A stretch of 64,000 nucleotides of DNA from Motilimonas eburnea (GCF_021295345.1 NZ_JAIMJB010000007.1:149733-213732), one strand, 5' to 3'; numbered from the stretch's first letter, positions 18,743-29,188 are shown. A program made the numbers and translations. The notes: generated by a model not told the origin, from the sequence alone.

Positions 18743-20320
18743 ATGAAAATGAAACTACCTCTGGCCCTAACATTGACGATTTTTTTGGTTGGTTGTCAAA
18801 CCACAGATACTCCAACCGCCCCCCAAGAAGTCTCAACGACACCTAAGCCCAAGGTAGCAAAACCAGAACAAACAACCGCTCCAATTAAACCCAAGCGCAT
18901 TGTTAAATTGTCACCCGAGCCCGTTGAACCCGATTTATGGCAGGTCATTATTGAAGGCTTTGAGCTGCCTGAGACTCAGAATGAGCGCATTGCTTACTAC
19001 GTTGATTGGTATTTAAAACATCCCGATTACATGCGTCGCATTTCGAAACGTGCGGAGCCGTTTCTTTATCTCATCGTTGAAGAGATCAAAAAGCGCGATA
19101 TGCCACTTGAGCTTGCCTTACTACCGGTAGTCGAAAGTGCGTTTGACCCATTTGCCTACTCCCACGGCCATGCGTCGGGTATGTGGCAATTCTTATCATC
19201 AACGGGTAAGCGCTTCGGCTTGCAGCAAGATTGGTGGTACGACGGCAGACGCGATGTCATCGCATCCACCAATGCGGCATTGGATTACTTAACGTATCTT
19301 AACGAAATGATGGATGGCAACTGGTTACATGCCATCGCTTCATACAATGCTGGCGAAGGCCGAGTGCTGCGAGCGATTAAGAAAAATCGCAAGGCAGGCA
19401 AACCAACGGACTATTGGAATTTAGATCTCCCCAAAGAGACCAATGCTTATATCCCTAAGCTGCTCGCATTGGCTGAGCTGATTCGTAATAATGATGAATA
19501 CCACATGCCCTTACCTGAATTCAAAAACGCCCCCGTGTTGCGAACCGTCAACACAGGGGCGCAAATTGATCTTGCATTCGCGGCCAAATTAGCGGGCATG
19601 GATACAGAGCAATTATTACAGTTAAATCCCGGCTTCAACCATTGGGCCACCTCACCTCTTGGCCCCCATGAGCTTTTACTACCTTTAGATAATGCAGAGC
19701 AATTTGAAATAGCCCTCTCAAGTGTCCCTAAATCCGAACGCGTGAAATGGCAACGATATAAGATTCAAAGGGGCGACTCCTTAGGTTTGATTGCGCAAAA
19801 ATTTAACACCCAAGCCGATGTATTACGTAAAGCAAATGGCATTAAAGGAAATAACATCCGCGCCGGAAAGTTTTTACTGATCCCATCATCTGGGCCAATA
19901 TCAGAAGCACAGACCGCACAACGTAATAAAGTAGCGAAGGTACAAAAAACAACGGAAGCTAAACGTGGCAAGGCAACAATTCATACTGTAAAACAAGGTG
20001 ATACCTTGTGGGATATAGCCAAAAAGTACAAGGTCAACCATCAAGACATCGCCAAATGGAATGGCCTAACCAAACGCAGTACCTTACGTTTAGGTCAGCA
20101 ACTAAAAGTCTACAATCAGCCACCGATCAAAGTCACCACGGTCAATGCGCAACTCGCTAACCCCATGGTGTACATAGTTAAAAGCGGCGATTCATTGGGC
20201 GCCATTGCACAAGATCATAACGTCACAGTGGAAGAGCTAAAGCAATGGAACAAGATCACTAATCCACGCAGTATTAAACCCGGCCAACCGCTCACCATCA
20301 ACGTCGCCGAGGTACGTTAA
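18743..20320 (+). CDS. mltD: Membrane-bound lytic murein transglycosylase D
   Basis: Outer-membrane lipoprotein that cleaves peptidoglycan glycan strands to 1,6-anhydromuropeptides. The start MKMKLPLAL leads into a lipoprotein signal ending FLVGC. The SLT domain (about 110-260) contains the catalytic Glu in VVESAFDPFAYSHGHASG followed by MWQF and NAGEGRV. Three LysM peptidoglycan-binding repeats follow, beginning YKIQRGDSLG, HTVKQGDTLW and YIVKSGDSLG, the last ending at the C-terminus. E. coli MltD has fewer LysM repeats. I chose the ATG at 18743; the frame is open from a GTG at 18719. The stop codon overlaps that of convergent yafD. Confidence 0.94.
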   Translation: MKMKLPLALTLTIFLVGCQTTDTPTAPQEVSTTPKPKVAKPEQTTAPIKPKRIVKLSPEPVEPDLWQVIIEGFELPETQNERIAYYVDWYLKHPDYMRRISKRAEPFLYLIVEEIKKRDMPLELALLPVVESAFDPFAYSHGHASGMWQFLSSTGKRFGLQQDWWYDGRRDVIASTNAALDYLTYLNEMMDGNWLHAIASYNAGEGRVLRAIKKNRKAGKPTDYWNLDLPKETNAYIPKLLALAELIRNNDEYHMPLPEFKNAPVLRTVNTGAQIDLAFAAKLAGMDTEQLLQLNPGFNHWATSPLGPHELLLPLDNAEQFEIALSSVPKSERVKWQRYKIQRGDSLGLIAQKFNTQADVLRKANGIKGNNIRAGKFLLIPSSGPISEAQTAQRNKVAKVQKTTEAKRGKATIHTVKQGDTLWDIAKKYKVNHQDIAKWNGLTKRSTLRLGQQLKVYNQPPIKVTTVNAQLANPMVYIVKSGDSLGAIAQDHNVTVEELKQWNKITNPRSIKPGQPLTINVAEVR

Positions 20321-21234
20321 TCCTGAAGGTTAAAGCGCACTTCCATTGGAAAGTGGTCCGAGCCCGGTAACGCCAGCGCCTGCGCACTGACTACTTCAAG
20401 GCCCTTGTAATAGACATGATCTAGGGCCTCTCCCATCACAACTAACCGGTGATCCGGTGAAAAAGTCACCTCGTTCAGCCCGACATTGGCCACTAATTGG
20501 CTTAGGGAAAGCTGGCGTGAGGCACTCCAAGTGTTAAAATCGCCCGCTAAAATAACAGGGCCATGATGGCGCTCAACTAAATCAAATAATGACAATAGCT
20601 GTCCCTCCCACTCTGCAGTGCCTAAGGTAAAGTTTATGCCATGGACATTGATCACCAAAAGTCCCGAGTCGCGATTAGCCAAGGGGTAAAGGGTGGTTAA
20701 AGTCGATTTAGGGATTTGGATCCAAGGCTCAGGTGTTAGCTCAACACAAACCAGTTGAGCTGTGACTTTTGCTAGGTTTTGCACGCCAAACCAATGACCA
20801 TCTTGAGAAAATGCACTACTGCCATAACCTTGCCAACCACGCTGCAACCAAAATTGACTAAATGTGGCGTCGCTCCTTGCTTCTTGTAGCACCGCGATAT
20901 CATGTGAATCGAGCAAATCCATGAGCGTTTGTGGCCACTCGGGATCTTGATATTTATACACATTCCAAACCAGTAAACTGAACTCATTTGCCAGTAAATC
21001 TGCTCTCTTGGTAGTGACACGCTGATTTGATTCAACCCGCTCACAACGCGGCCCTTGATAAGGTATCCCTGTTGTTAAGTCATAAACTTGGGTGGTGACC
21101 GTGAGTGATTGCAAATAATCACGGCCGACAAGGCCGGCCAGTACCACAACCAACACCACAGCCAATAGCCCCCCCGCTTTCCTCAACGTGGAGATGTTAA
21201 AAATTGCTGCATATATATTTAACATTTTCTTCAC
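20317..21234 (-). CDS. yafD: YafD-like endonuclease/exonuclease/phosphatase family protein
   Basis: A 305-aa protein of the EEP superfamily (DNase I/exonuclease III/inositol phosphatase fold). An N-terminal membrane helix (about 19-37, LLAVVLVVVLAGLVG) is followed by the EEP domain: LLVWNVYKYQ, VLQEARSD (metal-binding Glu), VINVHGINF, LAGDFNTWS and a terminal GSDHFPMEVRF with the catalytic His. All metal and catalytic positions look intact. The domain is probably periplasmic or membrane-associated. The substrate is not known. It is convergent with mltD; the stop codons share the same four bases TTAA. Confidence 0.85.
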   Translation of the reverse strand: MKKMLNIYAAIFNISTLRKAGGLLAVVLVVVLAGLVGRDYLQSLTVTTQVYDLTTGIPYQGPRCERVESNQRVTTKRADLLANEFSLLVWNVYKYQDPEWPQTLMDLLDSHDIAVLQEARSDATFSQFWLQRGWQGYGSSAFSQDGHWFGVQNLAKVTAQLVCVELTPEPWIQIPKSTLTTLYPLANRDSGLLVINVHGINFTLGTAEWEGQLLSLFDLVERHHGPVILAGDFNTWSASRQLSLSQLVANVGLNEVTFSPDHRLVVMGEALDHVYYKGLEVVSAQALALPGSDHFPMEVRFNLQD

Positions 21235-21248
21235 ATTATTCCTATAAT
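21219..21248 (+). promoter_or_regulatory. Sigma70 promoter for the 75-aa gene
   Basis: TTAACA (21219-21224), an 18-bp spacer and a perfect TATAAT (21243-21248), about 30 bases before the start codon at 21280. It partly overlaps the start of divergent yafD. Confidence 0.65.
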
Positions 21249-21279
21249 GTTACTTCTAACTAGTAGAGAGGGAAGCGCA

Positions 21280-21507
21280 ATGAACAATAAACGCTACCGA
21301 GTGACCTATTTCGATCAAGATGGTTGTAAAGAGCACATGACCATAGAGACGCCTTACTATATCTGTCGAGATCATGATACCGCGCTATGTTTGTTTGATG
21401 AACAAGGGTGTGTCGGCGATGAGGCACTGCTCGAATCCATGCTGAATCAAAACTTAAACGGGCAACGTGCTTGCTGCATTGTGAATGCAGAGCCCCTGCT
21501 GATCTAA
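21280..21507 (+). CDS. Orphan small cysteine-containing protein (75 aa)
   Basis: I do not recognise a family. The ATG at 21280 is preceded by GAGAGGGA and by a consensus-like promoter at 21219-21248, so the gene is likely expressed. The frame is open back to 21247 but that part has no ribosome binding site. The product has no signal peptide or membrane segment. It contains six Cys (two in a CC pair near the C-terminus), a repeated Asp/Gln/Gly phrase (YFDQDGCKEHM and LFDEQGCVGDE), and mixed alpha/beta character. The two FDxxGC motifs suggest an internal duplication or paired metal or redox ligands; that is inference. It lies between divergent yafD and convergent argA. Confidence 0.6.
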   Translation: MNNKRYRVTYFDQDGCKEHMTIETPYYICRDHDTALCLFDEQGCVGDEALLESMLNQNLNGQRACCIVNAEPLLI

Positions 21508-21611
21508 CAAGTATTCACGAAAAGGTTGCACAGGGAAGCGACAAATAGCGAGCCAAGGGCATAGCATGCTATTGCTGCCAGCACTGACTCGCTGTTGAAT
21601 CTGAAGAACGA

Positions 21612-22934
21612 TTAAAGGGTTTTAATTAATATCTTAGAATTACGCTGAAAGTTATACATCGACTTTTTCTGTGTGGGCAGATCATTCACATCCGCCGGCA
21701 CAAAACCACGTTCACGAAACCAATGAATACTCTGCGTAGTTAACACAAACACCTTATTTAACCCCATTTTAATCGCTTGGGCTTCAATATGCCTGACTAA
21801 ACTATCACCACGGCTGCTACGGCGGTATTTAGGGTGACTCACCACACAAGCCAACTCAGCCATGCCGTCTTCGACAAAGGGATACAAGGCGGCGCAACCA
21901 ATTACCATGCCATCACGCTCCACAATGGTAAAGCGCTCAATTTCTGACTCCAGTAGCTCACGGGAACGTTTTACTAAAATACCACGTTCTTCAAGTGGTT
22001 GAATAAGTTCTAAAATACCGCCAATATCATCAATGTTTGCATCACGGATCTTTTCATAACTTTCGGTGACAATCTGCGTCCCCACTCCATCTCGGGTAAA
22101 TAGCTCTTTAAGTAACGCACCACTTTCTTGATAGCTCACCAAATGGCTACGCTTTACGCCGCCATAACAAGAGGCAACCGCAGCACGCAAATAACGCACC
22201 GTGCCCGTGTCGGTTTCGCTGCCTGCTAACGTGCGTAATTTAGCCTCAGCTTCAGAAGGTAGCATCTCATTAATAACGCGATCTTTGTCATCCAGCACCC
22301 CCTGATTAGAACAAAAGCCGATGATTTTGTCAGCTTGTAGCCCAATTGCAACCTGAGTAGCGACTTCTTCAGCCGAAAGGTTAAACGCTTCCCCTGTCAC
22401 GGAATAACCAATAGGAGGGACCACCACTATCGCACCTTGGCCCAATTGCCAACGTATGCTATCGGTATCAATTCGCCGGATGTTTCCGGTATGACAAAAA
22501 TCAATACCGTCACGCACACCTATGGGCTGTGCGACCACAAAATTACCTGACATCACATTAATACGAGCGCCTTGCATTGGGGAGTTAACCACGCCCATGG
22601 AAAATGTTGCTTGAATATCGATGAGTAACTTACCTACCACCTGCTTGACAGCATTAAGCGCAACGTCATCGGTCACCCTAAGATTATCAACAAACTGGCT
22701 TTGCACATGTTGCATCTCTAACGCAGCATCGATTTGTGGTCTAAAGCCAAACACCAAGACCAACTTAACACCGAGACTGTTAAGCAGTGCAATATCACTG
22801 ACTATTTCTGGAAAATTTTCATGCTCTAAGGCTTCCCCGCCCACCATTAACACAAATGTCTTATTGCGATGAGCGTTAATATAAGGGGCAGATTGCCTAA
22901 AACTGCTTACAATCACGTCGGTATCTTGTGCCAA
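21612..22934 (-). CDS. argA: Amino-acid N-acetyltransferase (N-acetylglutamate synthase) ArgA
   Basis: First step of arginine biosynthesis, acetyl-CoA + glutamate to N-acetylglutamate, normally feedback-inhibited by arginine. The N-terminal amino-acid-kinase-like domain (about 15-285) begins [19 protein letters not shown]. The C-terminal GNAT domain (about 295-440) has [18 protein letters not shown], the acetyl-CoA loop [14 protein letters not shown] and [11 protein letters not shown]. At 440 aa it matches E. coli (443). I could not confirm ArgR boxes in the 98 bp upstream. It follows the GGDEF-EAL gene in the same direction. Confidence 0.97.
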   Translation of the reverse strand: MAQDTDVIVSSFRQSAPYINAHRNKTFVLMVGGEALEHENFPEIVSDIALLNSLGVKLVLVFGFRPQIDAALEMQHVQSQFVDNLRVTDDVALNAVKQVVGKLLIDIQATFSMGVVNSPMQGARINVMSGNFVVAQPIGVRDGIDFCHTGNIRRIDTDSIRWQLGQGAIVVVPPIGYSVTGEAFNLSAEEVATQVAIGLQADKIIGFCSNQGVLDDKDRVINEMLPSEAEAKLRTLAGSETDTGTVRYLRAAVASCYGGVKRSHLVSYQESGALLKELFTRDGVGTQIVTESYEKIRDANIDDIGGILELIQPLEERGILVKRSRELLESEIERFTIVERDGMVIGCAALYPFVEDGMAELACVVSHPKYRRSSRGDSLVRHIEAQAIKMGLNKVFVLTTQSIHWFRERGFVPADVNDLPTQKKSMYNFQRNSKILIKTL

Positions 22935-23032
22935 TGCAAATTACTCCCTAACAATACGGCTGATCATGATTGTATCTCAACTGACATCAGACTGCAGCGA
23001 CAAAATCGAATTTTTATTCACTTTTTTAGAAT

Positions 23033-25945
23033 TTATATTGAGTTGAAAAAGCTCATTTTCAGTAACTTGTCGGCTTCGTTCGCCGCAACCGGGGCCGAAA
23101 AATAATAACCTTGTAATTGATCGCATTGACGTCCTTTTAGGAAGTCCATTTGCTCTTTGGTCTCGACCCCTTCAGCAACCACTTGTAGGCCTAAGGTATG
23201 GGCCATGGTGATGATGGTGGAGACAATTTTGGCATCATCATTGTCATGGGACAATTGCGCGACAAAGCTGCGATCAATTTTTAGGGTATGGATTGGAAAG
23301 CGTTTGAGATAACTGAGCGAGGAATACCCTGTACCAAAGTCATCAAGGGAAATATTGATGCCTTGATGACTAAATTGTTGCATGACGTTAATGGCCGATT
23401 CGACATCTTCCATTAACATACTTTCTGTGATTTCCAGCTCTAAGTTGGCCGGCTTAACCCCAGCACGGACGATACTGTCTTGGATAATCTGAGCCAATCG
23501 CGCTGACACAAACTGCTTGGGCGACAAATTGATGGCCACCTTGATCTGCTCGTAGCCCATTGCAACCCACTTGGCCGCTTGATTGGCGGCCTCAAAAATA
23601 ATCCATTCACCAAGGGGGTCAATTAACCCCGTTTCTTCTGCCAAAGGAATAAAGTCGGCGGGAGGAATAAAGCCTAGCTCATCATGTTGCCAACGGATCA
23701 AGGCTTCAAATCCCGTGACTTCCCCCGTATTAGGCAGAACCTTAGGTTGGTAATACAATTGCAGCTGATTTTCGGCAATCGCAACATTGAGGGCTTTAGT
23801 GAGCTTTTTCTTGTGCTCAATCGCCAAATTCATGTCTTTATGAAAATAGCTAAAGTCTTTGCCTTGAAATTTAGCCTGCTGTAAAGCAAATTGAGCGGCG
23901 TTAAGTAACCGCTCTACATTGTCAGCATCATCAGGAAACACGGCAACGCCAAAAGTAGCACCGATACGAATAGACTCCTGTTGGGCCTGAAACGGCTCTG
24001 AAAACACCGTTTTTAGCTCAGCGAGCTTTTGTGCTAAGGCAACTTGGCCAACATGAGGGGCTAACAAAGCAAACTCATCTCCGCCTAAACGGGCCAAGGT
24101 ATCTTGGGCTGATAAGCTGGCGGTTAATCCACTGACCACTTGTTTCAGCAGGGTATCCCCCACCTCCAAACCAAACTGACTGTTAATCTCTTTAAAACGA
24201 TTTAAATCAATAATAATCAGTGCCACACTCTGATCTGATTTAGCGGCACTGAGTAACCGGTTTTTTAGCCTTTTTTGAAACAAGCCGCGATTGGGGACCC
24301 CCGTTAAGGGATCGCGCATCGACAGAAACTTCACTTTTTGCTCAACTTCTTTTTGCTCAGATATGTCAAAGAAAGTAATCACATGGTGACTAATTTCAGC
24401 CTGATGTTTGATCACACTGACTTTCACCCACGCAGGAAAAAGTTCGCCATTTTCTCGTTTCGACCAAATTTCCCCTTGCCAGCTTCCTTCGCTGTATAAA
24501 TGATGCCATAGGGTTTTATAAAACAAAGGGGTATGATGCGATGTAAAAATACAATCAGGCTCTTTTCCTAACACTTCATCCGACGTTAACCCCGTGATCA
24601 GGGTAAAAGCAGGGTTCACCTTGATGCAACGATTGCGCTTATCTGTCACCATAATGGCTTCCGACAAGGTATCAAACACCTGACCTGTCAGCTTTAGCTC
24701 CTGCTCCAAATTGAATTTACTACTGTAATCACGAAAGACCACGACCACACCGGCGAAGTCGCCATCTTGAAGTAACTCCGTGGCCTCATACTCGATATAT
24801 AACACCATACCCGTCGGCGTATCTAATTTGGCCACGGTGCGCGGCGAAGCATCACAATGGCGGTAAATAATATCGTCAATCTGTTGATTTGCTTTGCTTG
24901 CTTTATCATCAAGATCAATAAACGACAACACTTGGTTGTAAGGCTTATGTAGCAACTGAGCTGGACTCACTCTGAGTAAGGTTAACGCCGCTTTGTTGAT
25001 AAAACTGATTTGCCCCTGCGTGTCGAGGCCAAACATTGCATCGGCCATGCCGTTAAGTATGGTTTGATTAAAGTCCGATAAGCGTTTGCTGGTCAACTCA
25101 GATTGCTTACGCTGCTCGATTTCAAGGGTCATTTGCTGCTGTTTAGCGGCTATCTCCTGTGCTAAGAATGTTAAGGCTTCACTTAACTGATCAAATTCCT
25201 GACTCGGGTAACGGGCTGGTTTGGCTGCAAAGTTAAAGTTAGAAAGAGCCATGGCATAATCATTTAACTGTGCAATGGGCTTGGCCAAACGTTGGCTCGT
25301 CCTAAAAGACAGCACTAGGGTATAAATAATCAATAAGGAAAGGGCAATTAAAAATGCCTGCTGCGCATTAGCCAGTTTGCCTTGAAAGTCTTCACTGCTA
25401 AGACGGATAGCCTGAGTCGCCTGTTCAACCCGTTGCTGTAACGTATTTTGCAATGCTCTGGATTGGGTTAACCAAACTTGATAGGCCGCCGTAAAAGCGT
25501 CTTGCTCTTGCTCAAGGATGGACGCTTCTTGCTGCATTAAGGTAAGCAAGCGAAAAGTACCGTCGATAAATTGCCAAATGGGTTGTTGTAAGCTCGACTC
25601 GCCCTCTTCTTGTAAAGTGTGTTGGCTTAACGCAAGTTCATGTTGCCAATTTTGTTGCTGAAAGTGTAGTCGAGATAAAGCGTAGCGGACTTCGTCAGCG
25701 GCGTATTTCTTAGCTTTAAAGTCACGGCGCAGATGCTGTAACCGTGCCTCACGGGTATTTGATTTGGCTCGCTGCAACAACATATTAATGGCATGAGAGT
25801 GATTAATTTCAACAAGGTGATAATTAACCAAGCGGTCGGCATTGGCCTTTAAATCTAAAAAATAGTAAAAGCCCACCAAAAAAATCAATGATGCGAACAC
25901 CACCACTGACAAGTAGGAAAGCATTAATCGATTTCTAAATTTCAT
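23033..25945 (-). CDS. Membrane PAS-GGDEF-EAL c-di-GMP signalling protein
   Basis: A 970-aa inner-membrane protein. Two membrane helices (about 8-28 and 193-213) enclose a ~165-residue helical periplasmic sensor rich in Gln and Leu. Then come a HAMP-like segment with coiled coil (about 215-285) and two PAS domains (about 290-410 and 415-530). A GGDEF domain follows with intact LGGDEFALL (starting near 620). Last is an EAL domain with GFEALIRW (near 747), NLSPKQF, LELEITESM, DDFGTGYSSL and EGVE. Both catalytic motifs are complete, so it could be bifunctional, though such proteins usually run in one direction. It starts 29 bp after glgX, so the two may be co-transcribed. Confidence 0.92.
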   Translation of the reverse strand: MKFRNRLMLSYLSVVVFASLIFLVGFYYFLDLKANADRLVNYHLVEINHSHAINMLLQRAKSNTREARLQHLRRDFKAKKYAADEVRYALSRLHFQQQNWQHELALSQHTLQEEGESSLQQPIWQFIDGTFRLLTLMQQEASILEQEQDAFTAAYQVWLTQSRALQNTLQQRVEQATQAIRLSSEDFQGKLANAQQAFLIALSLLIIYTLVLSFRTSQRLAKPIAQLNDYAMALSNFNFAAKPARYPSQEFDQLSEALTFLAQEIAAKQQQMTLEIEQRKQSELTSKRLSDFNQTILNGMADAMFGLDTQGQISFINKAALTLLRVSPAQLLHKPYNQVLSFIDLDDKASKANQQIDDIIYRHCDASPRTVAKLDTPTGMVLYIEYEATELLQDGDFAGVVVVFRDYSSKFNLEQELKLTGQVFDTLSEAIMVTDKRNRCIKVNPAFTLITGLTSDEVLGKEPDCIFTSHHTPLFYKTLWHHLYSEGSWQGEIWSKRENGELFPAWVKVSVIKHQAEISHHVITFFDISEQKEVEQKVKFLSMRDPLTGVPNRGLFQKRLKNRLLSAAKSDQSVALIIIDLNRFKEINSQFGLEVGDTLLKQVVSGLTASLSAQDTLARLGGDEFALLAPHVGQVALAQKLAELKTVFSEPFQAQQESIRIGATFGVAVFPDDADNVERLLNAAQFALQQAKFQGKDFSYFHKDMNLAIEHKKKLTKALNVAIAENQLQLYYQPKVLPNTGEVTGFEALIRWQHDELGFIPPADFIPLAEETGLIDPLGEWIIFEAANQAAKWVAMGYEQIKVAINLSPKQFVSARLAQIIQDSIVRAGVKPANLELEITESMLMEDVESAINVMQQFSHQGINISLDDFGTGYSSLSYLKRFPIHTLKIDRSFVAQLSHDNDDAKIVSTIITMAHTLGLQVVAEGVETKEQMDFLKGRQCDQLQGYYFSAPVAANEADKLLKMSFFNSI

Positions 25946-25974
25946 GAAACCCTCACAACCAATACCGCCCTTGG

Positions 25975-28032
25975 CTAGCTAATCAAGATCACTACACTAC
26001 GGGGCTCGGCAATATACTTTTCCTTTACCGTTCGCTTGCTGCTACTTAGGGACGAGATGTCATGGGGAGAGGGTAAAGAAGTATCGATAAAACGCGTCCA
26101 AAAACCGCGTTTAGGGATGGGCAATTCAAACTCAAGGGGCTCCCAATAGGCATTAAAAATAGCGTACATCCCATAATCTTGACCAAACGGGGTGGTTTCA
26201 ATGGCGATACTGCGTGACGCAGGCCCCCAGTCAGGTTGATTAAGCCGAGTGCCGTGCCAACGAATGTCAGAACGATGCAACACCTCATTTAGTGGCAATC
26301 GATTGGCATTCGTAAAGTCCGTCCTCGCTTGTGCAACTCGTAAATTAATCAGGGCTTTTGAAAATTCAAATAACGCTTTATTGGTTTCAAGTAGCCCCCA
26401 ATCAAACCAAAAATCCTCATTGTCTTGGCAATACCCGTTATTGTTTCCCTTTTGCGTACGCCCCACTTCGTCTCCCATTTGTAGCATAGGGGTGCCCAGC
26501 GATAACAAGGTAGTGGTTAATAAGTTCTTAATCTGTCTTAACCTTAGGCTGTTAATCTCCTCATTGTCCGTTTCACCTTCTTCACCGTGGTTCCACGAGT
26601 AATTATCATTGCTTCCGTCTCGATTTTCTTCACCATTCGCCCAGTTTTGTTTTTCGTTGTAACTGACAAGATCAAGTAAGGTAAAGCCATCATGACAAGT
26701 CACAAAGTTAATGGTTTTTTCCGGCTCCAGCAGGTGATGGCCATAAATATCAGGGCTGCCAATCAAACGGTTAGCAAACTTGTTGACCATGCCTTCATCG
26801 CCCCGAATAAAACGGCGAACGTCATCTCTAAACTGACCGTTCCATTCCCGCCAGCGTTGCCCAGCTAGGTTACCTACCTGATATAGGCCACCGGCATCCC
26901 AAGCTTCTGCTATCAACTTAGTCGACGATAGGGCCGGATCCGTGTCTATGCTGTAAAGGGTGGGAGGGCTAACCATGGGCATGCCTTCTTCATCACGAGA
27001 CAAAATCGATGCAAGATCAAAACGAAAACCGTCAACATGCATCTCTTCAACCCAAAAATGTAAACTGTCGATAATCAAACGCCGACAAACGGAATGCGTC
27101 CCGTTAAAGGTATTACCACAACCACTAAAGTTCATATAATCTTGCTTGTTATTCGACAAGATATAATAGTTTTCATTATCAAAACCACGAAAACACAAAG
27201 TAGGCCCGCCTACGCCCCCTTCTGCGGTATGGTTATAAACCACATCCAAAATAACTTCGATATCAGCCTTGTGCATGGCCTTAACCATGTCGCGAAATTC
27301 ATTAAGTGGACCTAACAACGACTGATCAGAGCTATATCCGCGATGCGGTGCGAAAAAGGAGATAGGGCTATAACCCCAATAGTTGGATAAGCCTGCATGA
27401 TGTTCGTTCTCATCAAATTGATAAACCGGCAACAGTTCTACCGCCGTCACACCAAGCTCTTTGAGGTAAGGTATTTTTTCAATTAACCCAGCATACGTGC
27501 CCTTTTTATCCTCACTCACTCCCGAGCTAGGGTGACGAGTAAAGCCCGCCACATGCATCTCATAGATAACGGTTTTACTAAAACTATGGCGAGGGTGTTG
27601 ATCGCCTTCCCAATCATAATCTTTGATATCGGCCACCACACTTTTCAAACAGTGTGCTTCATTACAACCAGGCTTTGCCGCTAAATGACGATCATAATTG
27701 GCTCCTTTAGCAACCAAAATACCATAAGGATCCAGCAGTATTTTCTCTTTATCAAAGGCCGTGCCTTCATAAGGACGATATGGCCCATGAACACGAAAAC
27801 CATATAATTGGCCTGGTTTTACACCTTCAATAAAAATATGCCAATAATAAGCTGTCCTATTGTCCTCACTCGATAAGCGAAATACATGAGACGCTTCGGT
27901 GTCCTCTTCGTGATCAAAGAACAATAGCTCCACTTCGTAAGCTAAACGTGCATAAACACAAAAATTTGCACCGTTAGAGGTTAAAGTAACGCCAAGTTTT
28001 TCTGACCAACCAGCCTCAGTTCGAAAAAGCAT
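25975..28032 (-). CDS. glgX: Glycogen debranching enzyme GlgX (isoamylase family)
   Basis: GH13 enzyme that hydrolyses alpha-1,6 branches of phosphorylase-limit glycogen. An N-terminal CBM48-like domain starts GWSEKLGVTLTSNGANFCVY. The (beta/alpha)8 barrel contains VIYEMHVAGFTRHPSSG, DVVYNHTAEG, the nucleophile Asp in VDGFRFDLAS, the acid/base Glu in LIAEAWDAGG, and FVTCHDGFTLLD. A small C-terminal beta domain follows. At 685 aa it is close to E. coli GlgX (657). glgP and pgm, which act before and after it in glycogen breakdown, are 30 kb away at 55-60 kb. The usual glg synthesis genes are not in this window. Confidence 0.95.
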   Translation of the reverse strand: MLFRTEAGWSEKLGVTLTSNGANFCVYARLAYEVELLFFDHEEDTEASHVFRLSSEDNRTAYYWHIFIEGVKPGQLYGFRVHGPYRPYEGTAFDKEKILLDPYGILVAKGANYDRHLAAKPGCNEAHCLKSVVADIKDYDWEGDQHPRHSFSKTVIYEMHVAGFTRHPSSGVSEDKKGTYAGLIEKIPYLKELGVTAVELLPVYQFDENEHHAGLSNYWGYSPISFFAPHRGYSSDQSLLGPLNEFRDMVKAMHKADIEVILDVVYNHTAEGGVGGPTLCFRGFDNENYYILSNNKQDYMNFSGCGNTFNGTHSVCRRLIIDSLHFWVEEMHVDGFRFDLASILSRDEEGMPMVSPPTLYSIDTDPALSSTKLIAEAWDAGGLYQVGNLAGQRWREWNGQFRDDVRRFIRGDEGMVNKFANRLIGSPDIYGHHLLEPEKTINFVTCHDGFTLLDLVSYNEKQNWANGEENRDGSNDNYSWNHGEEGETDNEEINSLRLRQIKNLLTTTLLSLGTPMLQMGDEVGRTQKGNNNGYCQDNEDFWFDWGLLETNKALFEFSKALINLRVAQARTDFTNANRLPLNEVLHRSDIRWHGTRLNQPDWGPASRSIAIETTPFGQDYGMYAIFNAYWEPLEFELPIPKRGFWTRFIDTSLPSPHDISSLSSSKRTVKEKYIAEPRSVVILIS

Positions 28033-28296
28033 GATATCTATCCCTTTTTAATGATCCCTTACCTACCCTAAGAACACCAATCAATCACTTACCATTGACT
28101 TTTTTAAGTATAAATAAATACAGGAAAAAAACAGTACTTCATCACGCATTTTCTGGCCCTTGCCAACCGCTTGATTCTGCAGGAAACGTTATACCGCTGA
28201 GAAACACCAAGGTTGAATTAATCAAGTATTCGTGCCAAGTTGAACACTTTAACGGATGGCAACGGGTGATCAAGCCCCCTAACCTGTGAGCACAAG

Positions 28297-28953
28297 ATGG
28301 CGAACGCTTTATATGTCTTCGACTTAGATGACACCTTAATCAATGGTGACTGCGCCACGATCTGGAATGAGTTTCTGGTGGCAAAAGGGATCGTCATAGC
28401 ACCAAATTTTCTTGAAGAAGACAAACGTTTAATGCACCTATATGCCATCGGCAAAATGGAGATGGACGACTACCTTAGCGTTAGCTTAGCGCCGCTGGCT
28501 AATATGCCCATTGAAACTGTAAATGGCTTAGTGACCGAGTGTGTCACTCACCGCATTCTGCCTAAACAATTCAGCCAAGCTAGTGCATTAATTGAGCAAC
28601 TGCACCGCGATGATATGGACATGCTCATTATTTCCGCTAGCCCTGCTTTTTTGGTTAAACAAGTGGGCCAAGCCTTGGGCATCCCCCATGCGTTAGGTAT
28701 CGACTTGGTTGAACAAAATGGCTGCTATACACCTAATATACGTGGCGTAGTCAGTTATCGCGCAGGTAAGGTAACCCGCTTAGCGCAATGGCTAGCTAGC
28801 CAAGATAAGTCCTACGCTACCATTCATTTTTACAGCGACTCCATAAACGACCTCCCCTTGTGTCAATATGCAGATTACACCTATTTGGTGAATCCATGCC
28901 CGCAACTGGCTAAACACGCCAATCAGCCTAATTGGACGGTGCTACAGTGGTGA
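28297..28953 (+). CDS. HAD-IB family hydrolase (SerB-like phosphatase)
   Basis: A 218-aa haloacid-dehalogenase superfamily hydrolase, subfamily IB. Motif I is FDLDDTLINGDC (the nucleophile Asp is the first of DLDDT). Motif II is IISASPAF, the Lys of motif III is in the YRAGKVTRL segment, and motif IV is FYSDSINDLPLC. The helical cap between motifs I and II (about 20-95) is typical of the group that includes phosphoserine phosphatase-like and phosphatidylglycerophosphatase-like enzymes. The natural substrate cannot be read from the sequence. It is divergent from glgX and followed by a long non-coding stretch before the tRNA-operon terminator. Confidence 0.85.
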   Translation: MANALYVFDLDDTLINGDCATIWNEFLVAKGIVIAPNFLEEDKRLMHLYAIGKMEMDDYLSVSLAPLANMPIETVNGLVTECVTHRILPKQFSQASALIEQLHRDDMDMLIISASPAFLVKQVGQALGIPHALGIDLVEQNGCYTPNIRGVVSYRAGKVTRLAQWLASQDKSYATIHFYSDSINDLPLCQYADYTYLVNPCPQLAKHANQPNWTVLQW

Positions 28954-29151
28954 TACACGGATAGCGAGAAACGCCGGACACAGCCCCTGCTCGCTACAGA
29001 AAACGTAAAGGATATTTTAAACTTGGCCTCAGCTACACTCGTCATTATTTTAAATAGATAGTGCAAGCTGACTACGTATAGATAAATGCGAATTGAGCTT
29101 ACTGATATAAGAAGAGGGCTTTAAAACCGAGGTGCCTAATATAGCAGACAC

Positions 29152-29179
29152 AAAAAAACCGCTCATTGAGCGGCTTTTT
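29152..29179 (-). terminator. Terminator of the Arg-His-Leu-Pro tRNA operon
   Basis: CCGCTC / GAGCGG stem with a 3-nt loop and extended A/T pairs. On the minus strand it is followed by seven T, and on the + strand by five. It probably ends the leftward tRNA transcript and any rightward transcript from the HAD gene. Confidence 0.8.
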
Positions 29180-29188
29180 CGTTTAATT

